A DNA stretch of 39,679 nt from an uncultured Lachnospiraceae bacterium. Its GTDB lineage: Bacteria > Bacillota > Clostridia > Lachnospirales > Lachnospiraceae. The stretch covers positions 1 through 39,679 of the forward strand of contig CAJTPO010000044.1 in the NCBI GenBank assembly GCA_910578115.1. Reading direction: 5' to 3'. The translations under genes were made by a program, and so were the position numbers. Below are positions 23,640-32,329 of this stretch, piece after piece; the stretch's first letter is position 1; the number at the start of each line of letters is the position of its first letter. Below the pieces are notes generated by a model. That model was not told the DNA's origin and did no database searches. It saw nothing but the letters and a program-made list of their open reading frames with translations.

Positions 23640-24599
23640 GTGTTTGATTTTGAGAGACCGAATATTGAGGTTACAGAAATCTCAGAAGATAAAAAGTATG
23701 GTAAATTCGTAGTTGAGCCCTTAGAAAGAGGTTACGGAATTACTCTGGGAAATTCTCTTAGAAGAATTATGCTTTCTTCTTTACCGGGTGCCGCAGTAAG
23801 CCAGGTTAAAATCGAAGGTGTTTTACATGAATTTAGTTCTATTCCCGGTGTGAAGGAAGATGTTACTGAGATTGTCATGAACATCAAGAGCCTTGCAATA
23901 AAGAATAGCAGCGATACCAATGAGCCTAAAACCGCGTACATTGAGTATGAGGGCGAAGGAGTTGTCAGAGCATCAGATATTCAGGTTGATCAGGATATCG
24001 AAATACTGAATCCGGATTTAGTGATTGCGACATTAAGTGGTAAAGACACCAAATTGTATATGGAGTTGACGATTACCAGAGGCAGAGGTTATGTAAGCTC
24101 CGATCGGAATAAGACAGAAGATCTGCCAATCGGTGTGATTGCCGTTGATTCTATCTATACACCTGTAGAGAGAGTCAATGTGACGGTGGAGAATACACGT
24201 GTCGGCCAGATCACAGATTATGACAAATTGACATTGGATGTCTTTACGAATGGAACATTAGAGCCCGATGAGGCTGTCAGCCTTGCAGCGAAGGTACTGA
24301 GCGAACATTTAAGCCTTTTCATCGATCTGTCTGAGAACGCCAAGACTGCGGAAGTCATGGTAGAGAAAGAAGACGACGAGAAAGAGAAAGTTCTTGAGAT
24401 GAGCATTGACGAACTGGAGTTGTCAGTCCGCTCATACAACTGCTTAAAGAGAGCCGGGATCAATACGGTGGAGGAGCTGACAAACAAAACTTCCGAGGAT
24501 ATGATGAAGGTTCGCAATCTTGGACGTAAATCTTTGGAGGAAGTATTAGCGAAGTTAAAGGAGTTGGGATTGCAGTTGAACCCCAGTGATGAGGTTTGA
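23640..24599 (+). CDS. rpoA: RNA polymerase alpha subunit
   Basis: A 319-residue subunit. The N-terminal domain (1 to about 228) dimerises and assembles core enzyme, with GYGITLGNSLRRIMLSSLPG. The C-terminal domain contains RSYNCLKRAGINTVEELTNK and RNLGRKSLEEVLAKLKELG, the helix-hairpin-helix that binds UP-element DNA. The GTG at 23640 is chosen because AAAGGAGG is eight bases upstream and the length then fits the family; the open frame extends 15 codons further up without family similarity. Confidence 0.97.
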   Translation: MFDFERPNIEVTEISEDKKYGKFVVEPLERGYGITLGNSLRRIMLSSLPGAAVSQVKIEGVLHEFSSIPGVKEDVTEIVMNIKSLAIKNSSDTNEPKTAYIEYEGEGVVRASDIQVDQDIEILNPDLVIATLSGKDTKLYMELTITRGRGYVSSDRNKTEDLPIGVIAVDSIYTPVERVNVTVENTRVGQITDYDKLTLDVFTNGTLEPDEAVSLAAKVLSEHLSLFIDLSENAKTAEVMVEKEDDEKEKVLEMSIDELELSVRSYNCLKRAGINTVEELTNKTSEDMMKVRNLGRKSLEEVLAKLKELGLQLNPSDEV

Positions 24600-24786
24600 C
24601 CGTAAGAGCCTGTCTCTATATTAAGAAGGCATAAGGGATAAGTCCGAAGAGCGCCCGTAAGCTTTACTCATGAATGGAAACTGTTAAAGCATTCGGTAAG
24701 TAAGTCCAAAGTGCGTGGCCGGATGTACACCATGATGTGGGAGAGGACTCTCTGGAGAAAACTCCCCAATGAGAAAGGAGCCGGTT

Positions 24787-25323
24787 ATGGCAAAATACAG
24801 AAAACTCGGCAGAACATCTGACCAGAGAAAAGCATTACTTAGAAATCAGGTTACAGCGCTTCTGTATAACGGAAGGATCGTTACTACAGAGGCGAGAGCG
24901 AAGGAAGTACGTAAAGTGGCGGAAGGCCTCATTGCTCTGGCTGTAAAAGAGAAAGATAATTTCGAGAACGTTAAAGTTACCGCCAAGGTACCGCGTAAGG
25001 ATAAAGACGGTAAGAGAGTTAAAGAAGTGGTCGATGGTAAGAAGGTTACCGTATACGATACGGCAGAGAAGGAGATCAGGAAAGACCTGCCTTCCAGACT
25101 GCATGCCAGGAGACAGATGCTTAAAGTGTTATATCCTGTAACGGAAGTGCCTAAGACACCGGCCGGCAGAAAGAAGAACACGAAGGAAGTAGATCTGGTG
25201 GCTAAGCTCTTTGATGAGTACGGAGCTAAATATGCAAACCGTAACGGCGGCTATACGAGAATCATTAAGATCGGACCTCGTAAAGGTGATGCAGCGATGG
25301 AAGTAGTTCTTGAGCTGGTATAG
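24787..25323 (+). CDS. rplQ: Ribosomal protein L17 with an internal insertion
   Basis: A 178-residue 50S protein at the tunnel exit rim. MAKYRKLGRTSDQRKALLRN and the C-terminal NRNGGYTRIIKIGPRKGDAA are standard. Typical bacterial L17 is about 115-130 residues; here about 50 extra, highly charged residues (about 55-107, including PRKDKDGKRVKEV) sit before RLHARRQ. Similar long forms are common in Lachnospiraceae as far as I recall. The ATG at 24787 follows AAAGGAG; an upstream in-frame start would precede the conserved MAKYRKL. The 187-bp gap after rpoA shows no clear gene. Confidence 0.95.
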   Translation: MAKYRKLGRTSDQRKALLRNQVTALLYNGRIVTTEARAKEVRKVAEGLIALAVKEKDNFENVKVTAKVPRKDKDGKRVKEVVDGKKVTVYDTAEKEIRKDLPSRLHARRQMLKVLYPVTEVPKTPAGRKKNTKEVDLVAKLFDEYGAKYANRNGGYTRIIKIGPRKGDAAMEVVLELV

Positions 25324-25344
25324 GATAAGTGAGTTGGAAGATAG

Positions 25345-25376
25345 ACCCTGCTGCTATGCAGCAGGGTTTATTTGTT
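25345..25376 (+). terminator. Terminator of the ribosomal cluster
   Basis: ACCCTGCTGC-TAT-GCAGCAGGGT is a perfect 10-bp stem followed by TTATTTGTT. It ends the rpmJ-rplQ transcript. Confidence 0.9.
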
Positions 25377-25539
25377 ATAGCAGATCAAATGACACAGCAT
25401 ATTTGAATTTGAGCGGCCAGGCTCACAAACGGAAAGTTATTCCAGTGAAATTTTTAAAAATTAGGGATGGATTTTCTTTATAAATATGCTACAATGGATA
25501 TAGCATTTTGATTAAAAAGGGGCATGGAGGAACAAGAAG

Positions 25540-27240
25540 ATGAAATTAAAGCAAAAAATCTTATTGATTGCACTTTTGCCGTTACTGGTACTTGGAGTAG
25601 CGATTACAGTGGTCAGCAATAAGAAGATCAATGATGCAATGACAGAGACTATTTCTGATGGTCTGCGTGGTACTGCAACTGCAGTGCGCAGTACATTCAG
25701 GAAGATGAACAGTGAGTCATACAGGCTGAATGAGAATAATGAGCTGGTGAAAGGTGATTTTAATATTTCTCAGCAGGTTGATATGGCAGATGATATTAAG
25801 GAAGTAGCCAATATTGATGTGTCCATCTATTATGGGGAAACCAGATATATGACGTCTGCTAAAGATGAGAATGGACAGCGTGTTTTGGGAACACTGACAG
25901 ACAAGGATGTATTGGACACGGTGTTAGGACAGGGAAAGGAATACTTTACCGATCATGTGATGGTGTCCGGACTGTCGTATTTTGGATATTACATACCGTT
26001 GTTTGATTTTGAGACGAATGAGGTTGTCGGTATGGTTTTTGCCGGCATGAAGAAAGAAATTGTTGATTCCCAGATCAGACAGATCACTATGATCATAGTG
26101 ATTCTGGCGGCTGTACTTATGATTTTCTGTACAGCTATTACGATCGTTATTGTAGGCAAGATGTCGAAGAGACTGAATATCGGTGTGAGCGCTCTGGAAG
26201 AGGTTTCACAAGGTAAGCTTAACTTTAAATTTGATGATGAATCTTTAAGACAGTCAGATGAAGTGGGTGAGATCTGCAGAGCGATCAAGAAGCTGGAAGA
26301 GAATCTGTCAGATATCATCAGGAATGTTATTCAGGGAAGCAAGGAACTGTTAGAGGCGTCGGACAATATGCGCAACAGAACGAGCATTACGAGTGAGCAT
26401 GTTGAGCAGATGGAGAAAGCAGTTAACGAGATTGCGATTGGTGCAGGTTCTCAGGCAGAGGAGACACAGAGCGCGACCGAGAATATTATTCTTATGGGTA
26501 ATATGATCGAAGAGATGGCCGGCGAATTGGATAATTTGAATCATAAGGCCCGTGAGATGAAAGAAGGCGGCCAGACCGTTATGGAAGCCATTCGTGAGCT
26601 GCAGGATAGTAATGCGAAGACGAGTGAGTCTATTGATATTATCTATGAGCAGACCAATGTTACGAATGAATCCGCACAGAAGATCAAAGAAGCTACAGCG
26701 CTTATCACCAACATCGCGGAAGAGACGAATCTGTTGTCACTGAATGCATCGATCGAGGCAGCGCGTGCAGGTGAGCAGGGAAGAGGTTTCGCGGTAGTTG
26801 CAGCTCAGATCCAGAAACTTGCAGAGCAGTCTAATGAGTCTGCAAGGCAGATTGAGAGAATCATTCTTTCTCTGATCGAAGATTCCGACAAGTCTGTTGT
26901 TACCATGAATGAAGTTAAGGAGATGATGGAACAGCAGAGTCAGAACGTTACGAATACAAATGAGCAGGTTGCACAGTTGATCCAGAATGTAGAGCAGTCC
27001 ATCGGCGTGATTGATGAAGTATCCAATAAGACTGCGAAGGTGAACGAAGCAAGAAGCAGCGTTGTAGATACGGTACAGAATCTGTCAGCTATTGCAGAGG
27101 AGAATGCAGCAAGTACGGAGGAGACATCGGCTTCTGTTACTGAGATAAGCGGTATTATCAATGAAATTGCTGACGAGGCACATGAGTTGAAGAGTATCTC
27201 GAATCAGATGGATGAGACAATGTCCATGTTTGAATTATAA
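25540..27240 (+). CDS. Methyl-accepting chemotaxis protein with a single Cache-type sensor
   Basis: A 566-residue transmembrane chemoreceptor. TM1 is at about 7-26, the extracellular Cache-like sensor at about 30-180, TM2 at about 186-208, a HAMP domain at about 209-265, and a long cytosolic coiled-coil signalling domain to the end. The hairpin tip is clear: IAEETNLLSLNASIEAARAG then GRGFAVVAAQIQKLAEQS, the CheA/CheW contact. The sensor (YFGYYIPLFDFETNEVVGMV) resembles sCache_3 domains that often bind small organic acids, but the ligand is unknown. No CheB/CheR docking pentapeptide is seen at the C-terminus. GGAGG precedes the ATG. A TACAAT at 25490 could be its -10, without a convincing -35. 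Confidence 0.95.
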   Translation: MKLKQKILLIALLPLLVLGVAITVVSNKKINDAMTETISDGLRGTATAVRSTFRKMNSESYRLNENNELVKGDFNISQQVDMADDIKEVANIDVSIYYGETRYMTSAKDENGQRVLGTLTDKDVLDTVLGQGKEYFTDHVMVSGLSYFGYYIPLFDFETNEVVGMVFAGMKKEIVDSQIRQITMIIVILAAVLMIFCTAITIVIVGKMSKRLNIGVSALEEVSQGKLNFKFDDESLRQSDEVGEICRAIKKLEENLSDIIRNVIQGSKELLEASDNMRNRTSITSEHVEQMEKAVNEIAIGAGSQAEETQSATENIILMGNMIEEMAGELDNLNHKAREMKEGGQTVMEAIRELQDSNAKTSESIDIIYEQTNVTNESAQKIKEATALITNIAEETNLLSLNASIEAARAGEQGRGFAVVAAQIQKLAEQSNESARQIERIILSLIEDSDKSVVTMNEVKEMMEQQSQNVTNTNEQVAQLIQNVEQSIGVIDEVSNKTAKVNEARSSVVDTVQNLSAIAEENAASTEETSASVTEISGIINEIADEAHELKSISNQMDETMSMFEL

Positions 27241-27276
27241 GAGTTCTGTTGACGGAGATTTTTACAGAATAAGAAG

Positions 27277-27313
27277 AAAGAGTACATATCGGTTAGATGT
27301 GTACTCTTTTTTT
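27277..27313 (+). terminator. Terminator after the chemoreceptor gene (possibly bidirectional)
   Basis: AAAGAGTACA pairs with TGTACTCTTT and is followed by TTTT. The A-rich left side would give a T-run on the minus strand too, so it may also serve the convergent peptidase gene ending at 27394. Confidence 0.85.
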
Positions 27314-27393
27314 GCGCAGGGGAGCACAGATGAAATTTATACAAAATTGCTCCGAAGGAAAATGGCTTTGCACCTTTATATGGATATCACGAT

Positions 27394-28425
27394 TCAGTCC
27401 GGCAGAACGATCTGAAAATGCTGATAATCTTTGGAAGAGTTCCAGTTACCTCCCCAGGTGAAGCCGTGGGAAGTAAAGAGCTTATAACATAAATCTGTCT
27501 CATCGATCTTATATGGGAAATCCTGCGAGCGATCGGCATAGATCTCACTGCCTTTAGGAGAAATATAGGTTTCTCCGCTTCCATTCTTATTAAATACCAC
27601 ATAGGGATTATAAAATGGATTGATATCGATGGCACAGCCCAGCGCATGTTTGGATAGACTGGTGGTTCCGTCTACAACCCGGTAGTTAAAGCAGGATGTG
27701 TTATTGTCCAGCATGGAAAGGGTGTCATCCCCGTTATACTCATCTATAAGACGGATCCGCTCAATACGATAATCATTTTGATATAATTCGTAGAAGATTT
27801 CCACCATATCCTGCGCAATGGCCTTATTGCAGATCAATTCTCCTTCCTGGATATCCCCGTTGAAATCAACATAGAGGAGTCCTACATAATTTAAGTCATC
27901 ATAAGAGATACTGCAGTCGGTTTCAGGGTAAGAGATACCGGTAATTCTGGTCTTTACTTCTTCACTTAAGGGTTCATAATAAAATCCATTCTGGAAGGTG
28001 GTACGTTCTGAAGTAGAATCCATATTGTCACTCTCCACATTTAATATTGCTGAATCCGATTCTGTGCCGGTGACAGCATCAGAAACGGGTGTTTCTGTAA
28101 TATCATATGCAGCAGGTTTGTCAGGGGATGCCTGTTCTGCTTCTGATGCCGGCAGGTTTTCACCTGTATGACTGCTTTGGATCGTGTCCGTACTTGTGTG
28201 TTGAGAAGAATTACCGTAGGCAATCTCAGGATTGTTGTCGGCATATTCCTGTAATGTCTCGGAACCTGTCAGATACTGTGCCAGAAAAGCACATATCATG
28301 ACAAAGAGCAGAAGAATTCCCAGCGGCCGGGCAGCCTGCTGCAGGAACTCCTTTAATGTGGATGGGGGTCTGCGTCTATTGGGAGCAGAAGAAACGGTGT
28401 TGTGTTGGTTTAGATTTTTTTGCAT
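27394..28425 (-). CDS. Membrane-anchored M15-family D-Ala-D-Ala-type carboxypeptidase
   Basis: A 343-residue protein: cytoplasmic head, one transmembrane helix at about 33-52 (LGILLLFVMICAFLAQYL), a Ser/Thr/Asp/Glu-rich linker to about 145, then an extracellular M15 peptidase domain. Zinc ligands are seen in SLSKHALGCAIDINP (His and Asp) and YQHFQIV (His), with the preceding residues fitting PF13539-like enzymes that trim peptidoglycan peptides. The start at 28425 is preferred because AAGGAG lies nine bases upstream; a TTG eight codons earlier would overlap that site. It is transcribed against its neighbours. Confidence 0.9.
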   Translation of the reverse strand: MQKNLNQHNTVSSAPNRRRPPSTLKEFLQQAARPLGILLLFVMICAFLAQYLTGSETLQEYADNNPEIAYGNSSQHTSTDTIQSSHTGENLPASEAEQASPDKPAAYDITETPVSDAVTGTESDSAILNVESDNMDSTSERTTFQNGFYYEPLSEEVKTRITGISYPETDCSISYDDLNYVGLLYVDFNGDIQEGELICNKAIAQDMVEIFYELYQNDYRIERIRLIDEYNGDDTLSMLDNNTSCFNYRVVDGTTSLSKHALGCAIDINPFYNPYVVFNKNGSGETYISPKGSEIYADRSQDFPYKIDETDLCYKLFTSHGFTWGGNWNSSKDYQHFQIVLPD

Positions 28426-28524
28426 ATTGGGTATCTCCTTATCTCTCAAAGATTATGCGGATGTTTTTGCAGGGCCGACAGCGAATTGAAAGGCTGAATC
28501 GGTATATCAAAAACATTTTCATAA

Positions 28525-28533
28525 AGTATACCA
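28525..28533 (-). promoter_or_regulatory. Extended -10 for the M15 peptidase gene
   Basis: On the minus strand TGG-TATACT gives an extended -10 about 100 bp upstream of the start. The -35 region is poor. Confidence 0.4.
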
Positions 28534-28545
28534 CAAATGAAAGTC

Positions 28546-28574
28546 TTGTGCTTTTAAATATTTTTTAGTAAAAT
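28546..28574 (+). promoter_or_regulatory. Promoter of ecfA1-ecfA2-ecfT-truA
   Basis: TTGTGC (28546-28551) and TAAAAT (28569-28574) are separated by 17 bp, about 105 bp before ecfA1, and diverge from the peptidase promoter. Confidence 0.6.
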
Positions 28575-28680
28575 AAGTAACAGTTCGGTCGGCATCACGT
28601 ACTTTGCAGCTTGAGGCCGGTGTATTGTAAAAATTCCTGCTCCTGCCGTGGGGCGTAAGAATAGAGGAGAAAGATAACAG

Positions 28681-29544
28681 ATGGGAATCATCAGGACTGA
28701 CCGGTTGGTCTTTGAATATATCAGACGTGATGAAGAAGGCAATGTAGAGGGGATCACCCGTGCTGTGGATGAGGTTGATCTGGATGTGCAGCAGGGTGAG
28801 TTTATTGCGATCCTGGGGCATAATGGCTCAGGGAAGTCTACGCTGGCAAAGCATATCAATGCCATTCTTTATCCCACGGAAGGAAGCGTGTGGGTAGACG
28901 GCATGAATACGAGGGACGATAAAGATCTGTGGAACATCAGGCAGGAGGCCGGCATGGTCTTCCAGAATCCGGACAACCAGATCATTGGCCAGGTTGTTGA
29001 GGAGGATGTGGGGTTTGGACCGGAGAATATGGGTGTTCCTACGGAAGAGATCTGGGAACGTGTGGAGGAGAGTCTGAAAGCGGTCGGAATGTATAAATAC
29101 CGGAAGTTCTCTCCCAATAAACTGTCCGGTGGACAGAAGCAGAGAGTATCCATTGCCGGGGTGATCGCCATGCATCCCAAGTGTATCATTTTAGATGAAC
29201 CGACAGCGATGCTTGATCCTAACGGACGTAAGGAAGTGGTGCGCGCAGTACGTGCGCTCAATGATGTGGAAGGCATTACAGTGCTTTTGATCACGCATTA
29301 TATGGAAGAGATTATTCATGCAGACAAGGTTTTTGTGATGGATAAAGGCAAGATCGCAATGCAGGGCACGCCGCGGGAAATTTTTTCACAGGTTGAAAGG
29401 TTGAAACAGCTTCGACTGGATGTTCCGCAGGTGACGCTGCTTGCCCATGAATTGCAAAAAAGCGGTATTGATCTTCCGGCGGGTATTCTGACGGTGGAAG
29501 AGTTGTCTCAGGCTTTGGAGCATGTACAGGAGTACAGACGTTAA
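28681..29544 (+). CDS. ecfA1: Energy-coupling factor transporter ATPase EcfA1
   Basis: A 287-residue ABC ATPase of the shared ECF module that powers uptake of vitamins and cofactors with exchangeable S subunits. Walker A GHNGSGKST is at 46-54, signature LSGGQKQ at 148-154, and Walker B CIILDEP with E173. FQNPDNQI is the Q-loop. AGAGGAG lies upstream. No S-component gene is in the window, as expected for a group II ECF module. Confidence 0.96.
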   Translation: MGIIRTDRLVFEYIRRDEEGNVEGITRAVDEVDLDVQQGEFIAILGHNGSGKSTLAKHINAILYPTEGSVWVDGMNTRDDKDLWNIRQEAGMVFQNPDNQIIGQVVEEDVGFGPENMGVPTEEIWERVEESLKAVGMYKYRKFSPNKLSGGQKQRVSIAGVIAMHPKCIILDEPTAMLDPNGRKEVVRAVRALNDVEGITVLLITHYMEEIIHADKVFVMDKGKIAMQGTPREIFSQVERLKQLRLDVPQVTLLAHELQKSGIDLPAGILTVEELSQALEHVQEYRR

Positions 29545-29622
29545 GGCGGGCTTTGACTTATTACCTGAGGAAAGTATTTGCAGAGCCAATCGGAGAGTAA
29601 GCGCTCTGGCATGGAGGAAAGA

Positions 29623-30477
29623 ATGTCGATCATATTGGATCATGTCAATTATATATATGGAAGTGATACGTCCCTTGCGGTACATGCCTTAAAGGACATT
29701 AATCTGGTGATTCCGGACGGACAGTTCATAGGACTGATCGGGCATACCGGTTCAGGTAAGTCCACGCTGGTGCAGCATCTTAATGGCCTGATCAAACCTA
29801 CGGGTGGCACCATATATTTCAAGGGAGAGGATATTCACGCGCAGGATTATGATAAGAAAAAGCTGCGCAGTAAAGTAGGCCTGGTGTTTCAATATCCGGA
29901 GCATCAGCTGTTTGAAATCGATGTGTTTTCGGATGTCTGTTTTGGACCGAGAAACCTTGGCCTGTCCAGACAGGAAACGGAACTGCGCGCTTATGCAGCT
30001 TTGAAGCAGGTTGGGCTGGAGGATGATTATTTCTATCAATCACCGTTTGATCTGTCCGGTGGACAGAAGCGCAGAGTGGCAATTGCCGGTGTGCTGGCCA
30101 TGAAGCCGGATATCCTTGTATTGGATGAGCCTACAGCCGGATTGGATCCGAAGGGAAGAGATGAGATATTAGACCAGATTGCGAAACTGAAAGAAGAGAC
30201 GGGAATTACAGTTATTCTGGTATCACACAGCATGGAAGATGTGGCCAGGTACGTAGAGCGCATCATTGTCATGAACCAGGGTGCAGTCATGTTTGATGAT
30301 ATACCGAGGGAAGTATTCAAGCATTACAGGGAATTGGAAGAAGTAGGTCTGGCAGCACCGCAGGTGACGTACATCATGCAGGCACTCAGCAGGAAAGGAA
30401 TGCCGGTAAAGACCGATGTTACGACGATCGGGGAGGCAAAAGAAGAGATATTGCGTGCCCTCAGATGCGGCAGCTGA
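29623..30477 (+). CDS. ecfA2: Energy-coupling factor transporter ATPase EcfA2
   Basis: A 284-residue partner ATPase that pairs with EcfA1. Walker A GHTGSGKST is at 40-48, signature LSGGQKR at 144-150, and Walker B VLDEP with E169. The start at 29623 (MSIILDHVNYIYG) is chosen because GGAGG lies six bases upstream and the family begins this way; the frame is open to a TTG 45 bp earlier. It follows EcfA1 by 78 bp. Confidence 0.96.
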   Translation: MSIILDHVNYIYGSDTSLAVHALKDINLVIPDGQFIGLIGHTGSGKSTLVQHLNGLIKPTGGTIYFKGEDIHAQDYDKKKLRSKVGLVFQYPEHQLFEIDVFSDVCFGPRNLGLSRQETELRAYAALKQVGLEDDYFYQSPFDLSGGQKRRVAIAGVLAMKPDILVLDEPTAGLDPKGRDEILDQIAKLKEETGITVILVSHSMEDVARYVERIIVMNQGAVMFDDIPREVFKHYRELEEVGLAAPQVTYIMQALSRKGMPVKTDVTTIGEAKEEILRALRCGS

Positions 30478-30495
30478 TCATGAAAGGATAAGAAT

Positions 30496-31296
30496 ATGTT
30501 ACGAGATATTACTTTGGGCCAGTATTATCAGACGGATTCCGTGATTCATAAACTGGACCCGCGGGTAAAATTGATAGCGACAGTTTGTTTTATTGTTTCA
30601 CTTTTTATTGTGAAAAGTTGGGTTGGCTATGTTGTAGCGGCAGTTTTTCTGGCAGTATCGATCAAATTGTCCCAGGTTCCTTTTAAATATATGGTAAAAG
30701 GAATGAAGGCGATTGTCTTTATTTTATTGATCACGGTGGTTTTTAATCTTTTTCTGACACCGGGGGAAGTGCTGGTATCCGTTTGGAAGATACGGATCAC
30801 GAAAGAGGGGCTGCAGATGGCGGTGACGATGGCGGTGCGGCTGTCCTTTTTGATCGTGGGATCTTCCATCATGACTTTGACTACTACGCCGAACAGCCTG
30901 ACGGACGCGATGGAGAAATTGATGAAGCCGCTCAGGATATTTAAGGTTCCGGTGCATGAGGTGGCAATGATGATGTCGATTGCATTGCGTTTTATACCGA
31001 TTTTGCTGGAGGAGACTGATAAGATCATGAAGGCACAGATTGCCAGAGGAGCTGATTTTGAAAGTGGTAACCTGATCAAGAAGGCGAAGGCTATGGTTCC
31101 GCTGCTGGTTCCGCTGTTTATTTCGGCATTCCGCAGAGCCAACGATCTGGCGATGGCGATGGAGGCCAGATGTTATCGGGGCGGTGAACACAGGACGAAG
31201 ATGAAGCCATTGAAATATGCGGGAAGAGACAGGATCGCTTATGGCGTGTTGGCGGCATATTTCGCAGGATGTATTGCGATCGGGATCTGCCTGTAG
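30496..31296 (+). CDS. ecfT: Energy-coupling factor transmembrane subunit EcfT
   Basis: A 266-residue membrane protein that couples the ATPases to S subunits. It has several hydrophobic helices (FIVSLFIVKSWVGYVVAAVF, then MVKGMKAIVFILLITVVFNL) and both coupling-helix Ala-Arg motifs: QIARGADF and EARCYRGG. It lies 18 bp after ecfA2 behind AAAGGAT. Confidence 0.95.
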   Translation: MLRDITLGQYYQTDSVIHKLDPRVKLIATVCFIVSLFIVKSWVGYVVAAVFLAVSIKLSQVPFKYMVKGMKAIVFILLITVVFNLFLTPGEVLVSVWKIRITKEGLQMAVTMAVRLSFLIVGSSIMTLTTTPNSLTDAMEKLMKPLRIFKVPVHEVAMMMSIALRFIPILLEETDKIMKAQIARGADFESGNLIKKAKAMVPLLVPLFISAFRRANDLAMAMEARCYRGGEHRTKMKPLKYAGRDRIAYGVLAAYFAGCIAIGICL

Positions 31297-31381
31297 AAGG
31301 GGTTTGTTTTGTAAAAGCAGCAGAGATTGAAGCGTAAGTGGGAGAATGATATTTCGGGCTGTCTGAAAGGATATGCGATAT

Positions 31382-32122
31382 ATGAGAAGAGTGATGTTGA
31401 CTGTAGCTTATGACGGAACAAACTATCACGGGTGGCAGATTCAACCGAACGGAGAGACGATTGAAGGCATCTTGAACAGATGCCTTTCTGAGCTTCTGGA
31501 GGAGGAGATTACAGTGACCGGTGCCAGCCGTACGGATTCCGGGGTCCATGCCATGGGGAACGTTGCCGTGTTTGATACGGAGACGCCGATTCCTGCGGAT
31601 AAGATCGTATATGCCTTAAACCGTCGGCTGCCGGAAGACATCAGGATACAGAAATCCGAGGAAGTTGACGGTGATTTTCATCCACGGCATACAGCGAGCC
31701 GTAAGACGTATGAATACAGAATTTACTGTGCACCGTTTCCGATGCCGGTAAGGAGGCTGTATTCACATTTTACCTATGTGCCGATGGACGTAACGCGAAT
31801 GCAGAGAGCAGGGGAGTATTTGATCGGAGAACATGATTTTAAGAGCTTCTGCAATACGGAAGCGCAGGTAGAGTCTACGGTACGGCGGATAGAATCCCTG
31901 CGTGTGTTGGCGGAGGGGAGAGAGATTGTGATCCGGGTGACAGGCAGAGGATTTCTGTATAATATGGTGAGGATCATTGCAGGGACTTTGATGGAGGTTG
32001 GCCGAGGTCATAGAGAGCCGGAAGAGCTGGAATGCATTCTGGAGGCAAAAGATCGACGGGCAGCCGGGCCAACTGCTCCGGCATGTGGACTTACCTTGAT
32101 GCAGATCGAGTATTTACAGTAA
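31382..32122 (+). CDS. truA: tRNA pseudouridine(38-40) synthase TruA
   Basis: A 246-residue enzyme modifying the anticodon stem-loop. YDGTNYHGWQIQPNGETIEG near the start and catalytic D52 in GASRTDSGVHAM are diagnostic; TGRGFLYNMVRIIAGTLMEV is the C-terminal motif. The ATG at 31382 is ten bases after AAAGGA, whereas the ATG at 31373 is only one base after it and cannot use it. truA commonly follows ecfT in Firmicutes. Confidence 0.95.
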   Translation: MRRVMLTVAYDGTNYHGWQIQPNGETIEGILNRCLSELLEEEITVTGASRTDSGVHAMGNVAVFDTETPIPADKIVYALNRRLPEDIRIQKSEEVDGDFHPRHTASRKTYEYRIYCAPFPMPVRRLYSHFTYVPMDVTRMQRAGEYLIGEHDFKSFCNTEAQVESTVRRIESLRVLAEGREIVIRVTGRGFLYNMVRIIAGTLMEVGRGHREPEELECILEAKDRRAAGPTAPACGLTLMQIEYLQ

Positions 32123-32126
32123 ACTC

Positions 32127-32166
32127 CCATCATGCACAACCTGCCGCCTGGCCATCCGTGCTATGA
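32127..32166 (+). repeat. Dispersed intergenic repeat, copy B (truA-pfp gap)
   Basis: This 40-bp sequence begins five bases after the truA stop and aligns with 23537-23588, lacking 12 internal bases. Shared words are CCATCATGC, CCTGCCGC, GGCCATCC and TATGAA. Confidence 0.6.
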
Positions 32167-32230
32167 AATAACAAATTTCTACCACCGGCTCCTGCGGTAT
32201 ATAACAAATGAGGCATTGTAAGATAGCGGC

Positions 32231-32259
32231 TTGTCTTGTTTGGATTTATTTGGTATAAT
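32231..32259 (+). promoter_or_regulatory. Sigma-A promoter of pfp
   Basis: TTGTCT (32231-32236) and TATAAT (32254-32259) are spaced by 17 bp, about 70 bp before the pfp start. Confidence 0.75.
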
Positions 32260-32329
32260 CTTGTTGATATCCGGTAAGTTTATCCGGATGGGTGTGTCGT
32301 ATAGAATATTATATTAAAGGAGAGAGACG

